Of a stretch of 64,000 nucleotides of DNA, positions 59,210 through 64,000 are shown one piece after another. The first letter of the stretch is position 1. The number at the start of each line of letters is the position of its first letter. The stretch covers positions 1 to 64,000 of the forward strand of contig FCOD02000021.1 of NCBI GenBank assembly GCA_001544655.2, read 5' to 3'. This DNA comes from Caballeronia turbans. GTDB lineage: Bacteria; Pseudomonadota; Gammaproteobacteria; Burkholderiales; Burkholderiaceae. Under the pieces are notes generated by a model, which searched no databases, was not told the origin of the DNA, and worked only from the letters and a program-made list of their open reading frames with translations. The translations under genes were made by a program, and so were the position numbers.

Positions 59210-61441
59210 TTACCGTGTCGAAACTTCCGAGCTCGGAGTCTCGGATTGCGAGTGCGGGGGCGCACTGGATGCCGGGGGCGGATCGGCCGGTTCTGCCGGC
59301 TTCGCGTCGAGCGCCGTCGCGATCTGCGCGCGCGTGCGTACGAACTCCTTCTCGAAATCGAACGTTCGGCGCGCCGTGGACATTGCCATCAGCACGCTGG
59401 CGCCGCCCTGTCCTGCATCTTTGAGCCAGAACCAGAGCCGGCGTTCGCGGACGTAGAACATCGAGAAAATCCCGACCACCAGCAGAAGGCTGCCAAGATA
59501 CACCAGATTTTTACCCGGCGCGCGCGTCAACTGGAATACCGAAGCTTGCACCTGCCTGAAGTTGTCCAGTTGCAGAAAGACGGGCGAACCGTACAGAAAG
59601 CTGTCGGAAAGCGCGTTGATGGACGCCTGAACGAACGCGGAGTTCTTGTCATCCACTTTAGCGTCGGGCTGGCCGTTTTGCTCTCGGGAAATCTGCCATA
59701 CGTCCCACATCGCGCCTTCGAGCATGCGCATCAAAAGGCCCGCGGCTTTTTCCTGCTCACCCTTCGGCACCGAGCGGTCGATGAACGTCGCGATGCTCTG
59801 AAAGCCGCCAATCATCTGGGGATTCGTCGTCGCCTTGCCTGTTTCGTCAACGCCGGCGAAGAGATTCAGCACGCGAACCGCGCTTTCTTCCAGATGTTCC
59901 TGCAATTCGCGGTTTTCCTGCGGTACCGAGCGCAACGCGAAACGATGCGCGGCTGCGGCGCGCGTCGCGGGCGTGGCAAGCGCGGCGCGCAGGTCCATCC
60001 ACTGTTTGATCGTGCCCTGTTCGTCGGCGGGAATGCGCAAGTAGCGGAATGGATCGTTCGGGCTCACGCGCATGCCCGCGAGGAACATGCGCTGCCCGCT
60101 CACGTCGACCGGCAGCATGTAATTGCTGTACTCGCGCGCCTGACCGTCCGTACCCCGCACCTTGTATTGCACCGAAGGGCCGATGTTGCGTAGATCCGTC
60201 GGCTTCGAGGTCTTCGCGCCGGAGCCGAGACGCTCGTCGAACGCGTCGCGCAGCGTTTCCTGCTTGCCGACGCCGCGCGCGTCCGGCGCGCCGCTGCCGT
60301 CTGTCATGTTCTCGACGTTGATCGCGCGGAAATCCGTGAACTCGACGGTTTCACCCTGCGCGCCGGTGAACTGCGTGCCGATGGGCGACGTGCCGCCGAT
60401 CGTGCCGTTGAAAGGCTCGGTCTTCGCGCTGCCGCCGGCCATCGGCCACGCGGTCATTTCGAGCTTCGAGCCGCCGTCCTGAAAGCTCGACTGATAGATC
60501 GAGATGCCGTCGTACGTGAACGGCTTGTTCACCTCGACGCGCGCCGGAATGCGCTTGCCCGTCTTGTGATCGATCACGACGATGTCGCTCGCGAAGAGCT
60601 TCGGCATGCCGGTCGAGTAGTAATCGACGATGAACTTGTTCAACTGAATCGAGAAGGGCAGATCCTGAATGATCGAGCCGTCCTGCTGATTCAGGATCGC
60701 CGTGCCGACGTTTTGCCCTTCCGGCACCCACGCGTAGCCGCGGAAAGTCGGGTTCGACGTCGAAAGACGATGCTCGCGCGGAATGTCGTTGATGACGGCG
60801 TTGCTGTTGATCGGCGTCTTGTTGAACATCCACATCTGCAATTTGATGGGCAGATTGCTGTCGAGCAGCCCTCCGATACAGATCACGACGATCGCGACGT
60901 GCGCCGAGATATAGCCGATCTTCGTCATCGCGCCGCGCTTGCCGGCGATGAGCGTCGCGCCGTTGTCGGTCTGGCGCGTGACGGTGCGGTAGCCCATCTT
61001 CGCGGCGAGCCGCTCGAGCGTCGCGGCTGTCTGCGCGCGGTTCGTCGAAACCGTGAATTCGCCCTTGTGATGGAATGCGCGCAGGCCGCCTTCATGCACG
61101 CGATCCTTCCAGCTCTTGAGGTCCGCGATCATCTTCGGGCTATTGCGCACGACGCACAGCGACACCGAAATCACGAGGAAGATCAGGATGAGCATGAACC
61201 ACCACGCGCTGTACACGTTGTAGAGGCTCAGGCCGCGGAAGATGTCGGCCCAGAACGGACCGAACTGATTCACGTAGTTGGGATACGGGTCTTCTTGCGT
61301 GAGCACCGTACCGATGATGCTCGCGATCGCCAGAATGACGAGCAACGCGATGGCGAAGCGCATCGAACTGACGAGTTCGACGAAATGCCGGATGGCCCGA
61401 CGGGCCGACTTCGACTGCAAACTCGATGTGGTGACGCTCAT
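59210..61441 (-). CDS. resB: System II cytochrome c biogenesis protein ResB
   Basis: The 743-residue protein has three N-terminal membrane helices (SSMRFAIALLVILAIASIIGTVLTQ and ILIFLVISVSLCVV), a large periplasmic domain (about 220-630) and a fourth helix near residue 650 (LVYLGSLLLVVGIFSMFY). A cytoplasmic tail follows. It partners the WWD protein. The start has GGAG upstream. The C-terminal Pro/Ser-rich tail is species-variable. Confidence 0.94.
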   Translation of the reverse strand: MSVTTSSLQSKSARRAIRHFVELVSSMRFAIALLVILAIASIIGTVLTQEDPYPNYVNQFGPFWADIFRGLSLYNVYSAWWFMLILIFLVISVSLCVVRNSPKMIADLKSWKDRVHEGGLRAFHHKGEFTVSTNRAQTAATLERLAAKMGYRTVTRQTDNGATLIAGKRGAMTKIGYISAHVAIVVICIGGLLDSNLPIKLQMWMFNKTPINSNAVINDIPREHRLSTSNPTFRGYAWVPEGQNVGTAILNQQDGSIIQDLPFSIQLNKFIVDYYSTGMPKLFASDIVVIDHKTGKRIPARVEVNKPFTYDGISIYQSSFQDGGSKLEMTAWPMAGGSAKTEPFNGTIGGTSPIGTQFTGAQGETVEFTDFRAINVENMTDGSGAPDARGVGKQETLRDAFDERLGSGAKTSKPTDLRNIGPSVQYKVRGTDGQAREYSNYMLPVDVSGQRMFLAGMRVSPNDPFRYLRIPADEQGTIKQWMDLRAALATPATRAAAAHRFALRSVPQENRELQEHLEESAVRVLNLFAGVDETGKATTNPQMIGGFQSIATFIDRSVPKGEQEKAAGLLMRMLEGAMWDVWQISREQNGQPDAKVDDKNSAFVQASINALSDSFLYGSPVFLQLDNFRQVQASVFQLTRAPGKNLVYLGSLLLVVGIFSMFYVRERRLWFWLKDAGQGGASVLMAMSTARRTFDFEKEFVRTRAQIATALDAKPAEPADPPPASSAPPHSQSETPSSEVSTR

Positions 61442-61463
61442 TCAAACTCCGGCTGGACAGCAA

Positions 61464-61512
61464 AAAAGGGTGGAGACGCTGGCGGTCTCATCGACCGACG
61501 TCCCACCCTTTT
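61464..61512 (-). terminator. Terminator of the cytochrome c4 gene
   Basis: A 10-bp outer stem (61464-61473 with 61503-61512) encloses a GAGAC/GTCTC stem; on the minus strand CCACCCTTTTTT follows. It lies between the cytochrome c4 gene and resB and should separate their transcripts. Confidence 0.75.
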
Positions 61513-61617
61513 CTTGTTCTCGCGCCGGCCTTCTCGGATCTTCCCGGGACCGGCTTCGTAGTATGGGCGATTCCCGCGATTGCCGCCGGGAACCGCTGGA
61601 CGCTGACTGCTGCGCGC

Positions 61618-62286
61618 TTAATGCAAGCCGGCGATGTAGTCGGCAACCGCCTTCATCTCCGCTTCGTTCAGGCGCGAGGAAATCTGGTGCATCGGCTCAC
61701 TGTTGGCGCGTTGTCCCGATGCGAAGGCGTTCAACTGTGCCACCGTGTAGTCGCCCCACTGCCACGACAGCCGCGGATACTGCACCGGAATGCCCATGCC
61801 GGTCGCACCGTGGCAAGCCGCGCACGCTGGCACGCCCTTGTCCGCGATGCCGCCGCGGTAAATTTTCTGACCCAGCGCGACGTCGTTCTTGTCACGCGCG
61901 TAGTTCGGCTTGGCATTCTGCGACGCGAAATACGCCGCGACGTTCACCATGTCCTGATCCGACAGCGCGCCCGCAATGCCCGCCATGATCGGATTGTTGC
62001 GCGCCGGCGCCTTCGCGCCCGGCTGCGTCTTGTAATCCTTCAACTGCTTGACGATGTATTCGGCGTGCTGCCCCGCGAGTTTCGGAAACGCGGCGCCGGC
62101 GCTGTTGCCGTCCGCTGCGTGACACGCCGCGCACACCTGGGTCGCGATGGCCTGGCCTCGCGCCACATCCGGCTTCGCCGCTTGGGCAGGCTCCGCCGCA
62201 TTCACCGACACCGCTAGTCCACTCAAACCCGCACCGAAAGCCGCCGCTGCTCGAATCACCACCAGAGACCTGTACAGTCGGTTCAT
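61618..62286 (-). CDS. Dihaem cytochrome c4
   Basis: A periplasmic electron carrier with two class I cytochrome domains. The 222-residue product has a signal peptide ending VNAA, CAACH in each half (VCAACHAADG and ACAACHGATG) and Met ligand regions NPIMAGIAGAL and EPMHQISSRL. It can link the bc1 complex encoded at 1697-4479 to a terminal oxidase. The start at 62286 gives a proper signal peptide; an upstream ATG at 62331 does not. Confidence 0.93.
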   Translation of the reverse strand: MNRLYRSLVVIRAAAAFGAGLSGLAVSVNAAEPAQAAKPDVARGQAIATQVCAACHAADGNSAGAAFPKLAGQHAEYIVKQLKDYKTQPGAKAPARNNPIMAGIAGALSDQDMVNVAAYFASQNAKPNYARDKNDVALGQKIYRGGIADKGVPACAACHGATGMGIPVQYPRLSWQWGDYTVAQLNAFASGQRANSEPMHQISSRLNEAEMKAVADYIAGLH

Positions 62287-62588
62287 TCGCGTACCCTGTT
62301 TTTCGTCTTGTGAGAATGTGAGGTTCTGCAAAAAACGACGGCGACCGATTATCGCCGCAAGATACCCGAACTCGCTGAACGAAGAGGCTCAAAAAGTGCC
62401 CCGAAAACTGTCTCGCTCCTCTGTGGGTGCCGCCTGCGGCCTGGGTCTTGCGTGCCCGTGCTGGTCTTTAAAAATCCGTCGTATTGTACAATAACCCGCT
62501 CCACGCAAAGACGCCAGTCGGGGCATGCCCAGTATTTGCCGGGTTCTCAAGGCTTGAAGTTTTCGCAGCTCTTTCGATTGGGCCCGCC

Positions 62589-63251
62589 ATGTCATTTCTG
62601 CTTCACCAATCCCGCTTCTTCACGACCGTCAATCATTTGCGCGATCTGCCGCCGACGCCGCAGCCCGAAATCGCGTTCGGGGGACGCTCGAACGCTGGAA
62701 AATCGACGGCCATCAACATTCTGTGCAACCAGAAGCGGCTCGCGTTCGCCAGTAAGACGCCGGGACGCACGCAGCACATCAACTACTTCTCCGTAGGGCC
62801 GGAAGCCGCGCCGACCGGCTATCTCGTCGATCTTCCCGGCTACGGTTACGCCGAAGTGCCGGGCGCCGCGAAGGAGCACTGGCAGCGTCTGTTGTCGACT
62901 TACCTCCAGAGCCGAGCTCAACTACGCGGCATGATCCTGATGATGGATTCGCGCCGGCCGCTTACCGACCTCGATCGCATCATGATCGACTGGTTCGCGC
63001 CGACCGGAAAGCCGATTCACGCGCTGCTCACAAAATGCGACAAATTGACGCGACAGGAGATGACCAACGCCCTGCGCGCGACGAAGAAGTCGCTGGCCGA
63101 ATATAAGGATGCGGGCTATCGCGGCGAACTCACGGTGCAACTCTTCTCCGCGCTCAAGCGCACTGGACTCGAAGAAGCGCACGAACAGATCGAAAGCTGG
63201 CTGATGCCCGGGGAAGCCGGCGAGAACGCGTCACAAGACGCAGCCGGATGA
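62589..63251 (+). CDS. engB: Ribosome biogenesis GTPase EngB (YsxC/YihA)
   Basis: EngB is an essential GTPase needed for large ribosomal subunit assembly. The 220-residue protein has G1 [10 protein letters not shown]3 DLPGYGYA and G4 TKCDKL. The start is ATG 62589, matching the family N-terminus; an upstream ATG at 62484 is rejected. Divergent from cytochrome c4; a TACAAT at 62487-62492 may be its -10. Confidence 0.96.
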   Translation: MSFLLHQSRFFTTVNHLRDLPPTPQPEIAFGGRSNAGKSTAINILCNQKRLAFASKTPGRTQHINYFSVGPEAAPTGYLVDLPGYGYAEVPGAAKEHWQRLLSTYLQSRAQLRGMILMMDSRRPLTDLDRIMIDWFAPTGKPIHALLTKCDKLTRQEMTNALRATKKSLAEYKDAGYRGELTVQLFSALKRTGLEEAHEQIESWLMPGEAGENASQDAAG

Positions 63252-63280
63252 AACGTCGCGAGCACGCGGCGGCATAAAAA

Positions 63281-63303
63281 AACCCGCCGCATGACGGCGG
63301 GTT
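63281..63303 (-). terminator. Stem-loop downstream of engB with U-tract on the minus strand
   Basis: A 9-bp stem (63281-63289 with 63295-63303) is preceded by a run of A on the plus strand, so its U-tract lies on the minus strand. It therefore terminates antisense transcription more efficiently than engB itself. Confidence 0.6.
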
Positions 63304-63507
63304 AACAGCCTAATCGAACATCGACAGGCACCCGCTCAGGGAGGAGAAGCGGGGAGTCCGGCGGCAAGCGCCTCGCTCGATCGGTATGATATACCATTGT
63401 CTCAAAACGGTTTCAGACGCGTCCAAGTGCTTGTTCGGCAAGGATTTACGCATTTCAGAAAGCCGTTTTTTCGATCTCCCGAAGACCATTCCAATTCGAG
63501 TCAAGAC

Positions 63508-64000
63508 ATGAGCTTCTACCCCCACCATCGCCCGCGCCGGATGCGCCGGGATGACTTCTCACGCCGTCTGATGCGCGAGAACCTCCTCACGACGAACGAC
63601 CTCATTTATCCGGTGTTCATCGTCGAAGGCACGAATGTGCGCCAAGCGGTGCCGTCGATGCCGGGCGTCGAGCGCACATCCGTCGATCTCCTCATGAAGG
63701 TCGCCGAGCAGTGCGTCGAACTGGGTGTGCCGGTGCTGTCGCTCTTTCCGGCGATCGAGCCGTCGATCAAAACGCCGGATGGCCGCGAAGCCACGAATCC
63801 GGAAGGTCTTATTCCGCGCGCCGTGCGCGAGCTGAAAAAAAACTTCCCGATGCTCGGCGTGCTGACGGACGTCGCGCTCGATCCGTACACGAGCCACGGC
63901 CAGGACGGCGTGCTCGACGAGGAAGGCTACGTGAAGAACGACGAAACGAGCGAAATTCTCGTCGAGCAGGCGCGCACGCAGGCGGAAGCGGGTGTCGATA
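63508..64000 (+). CDS. hemB: Delta-aminolevulinic acid dehydratase (5' part)
   Basis: HemB condenses two 5-aminolevulinates to porphobilinogen, the second common step of haem synthesis. The first 164 residues are present, with MRRDDFSRRLMRENLL, YPVFIVEGTNVRQAVPSMPGV and VLTDVALDPYTSHGQDG as expected; catalytic lysines lie past the edge. Upstream (63383-63395) is GGTAT-GAT-ATACC, with TATGAT as a possible -10. Confidence 0.95.
   Translation, partial: MSFYPHHRPRRMRRDDFSRRLMRENLLTTNDLIYPVFIVEGTNVRQAVPSMPGVERTSVDLLMKVAEQCVELGVPVLSLFPAIEPSIKTPDGREATNPEGLIPRAVRELKKNFPMLGVLTDVALDPYTSHGQDGVLDEEGYVKNDETSEILVEQARTQAEAGVD

Overview
This window is a GC-rich chromosomal segment of a betaproteobacterium of the Burkholderiaceae, most likely Burkholderia sensu lato (Paraburkholderia/Caballeronia-like). 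The placement rests on protein sequences and gene order: petABC-sspAB, a his operon containing marC and ending in hisIE with tat genes behind it, an mla operon with mlaA inside it and bolA-murA downstream, thiOSGE, gltBD, pilMNOPQ-aroKB-dgt-ugp, and system II cytochrome c maturation. Nearly everything is core metabolism or cell envelope. I see no prophage, CRISPR array, integron or intact insertion sequence.

Layout. 1-412: the leader and promoter of a leftward rRNA operon whose 16S gene lies beyond the left edge, then a tRNA-Thr with its own terminator. 431-5444 (minus): sspB, sspA, the bc1 complex petC-petB-petA, and a Nif3-like protein. 5465-6691 (plus): a membrane-anchored HtrA protease. 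6788-28194 (all minus, about 21 kb): read in transcription order, a TPP riboswitch and thiO-thiS-thiG-thiE, mlaF-E-D-A-C-B, an ABC-2 exporter pair, bolA, murA, hisG-D-C-B, marC, hisH-A-F-I-E, a small membrane protein, a HIT protein and tatA-B-C. Many joins are 4-bp ATGA or GTGA overlaps, which indicates translational coupling.

28732-30474 (plus): an SbmA/YddA-type ABC transporter. 30540-36787 (minus): gltD and gltB. 37112-39422: a small accessory patch with a catalytically degenerate REP-type transposase relative, an OmpW-type porin with a TTG start, and a DUF883 protein. 39427-51504 (minus), in transcription order: pilM-N-O/P-Q, aroK-aroB, dgt, ugpB-A-E-C and ugpQ. The pilO/pilP part carries two apparent frame changes. 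51751-54165: mrcA (PBP1A). 54220-56165: cyaY, lptM, lysA. 56212-57855: msrQ-msrP. 58003-62286: ccsB-resB and a cytochrome c4. 62589-64000: engB and the 5' part of hemB.

Functional links. The bc1 complex, cytochrome c4 and CcsB/ResB form a respiratory cytochrome theme, and PetA and MsrP are twin-arginine substrates of the encoded TatABC. Mla, MurA, PBP1A, LptM and OmpW concern the envelope. ugp and ugpQ import and hydrolyse glycerophosphodiesters. The points most worth a second look are the degenerate transposase domain next to gltB, the broken pilO-pilP reading frame, the long uncharacterised N-terminal half of ThiE, and the marC insertion in the his operon.
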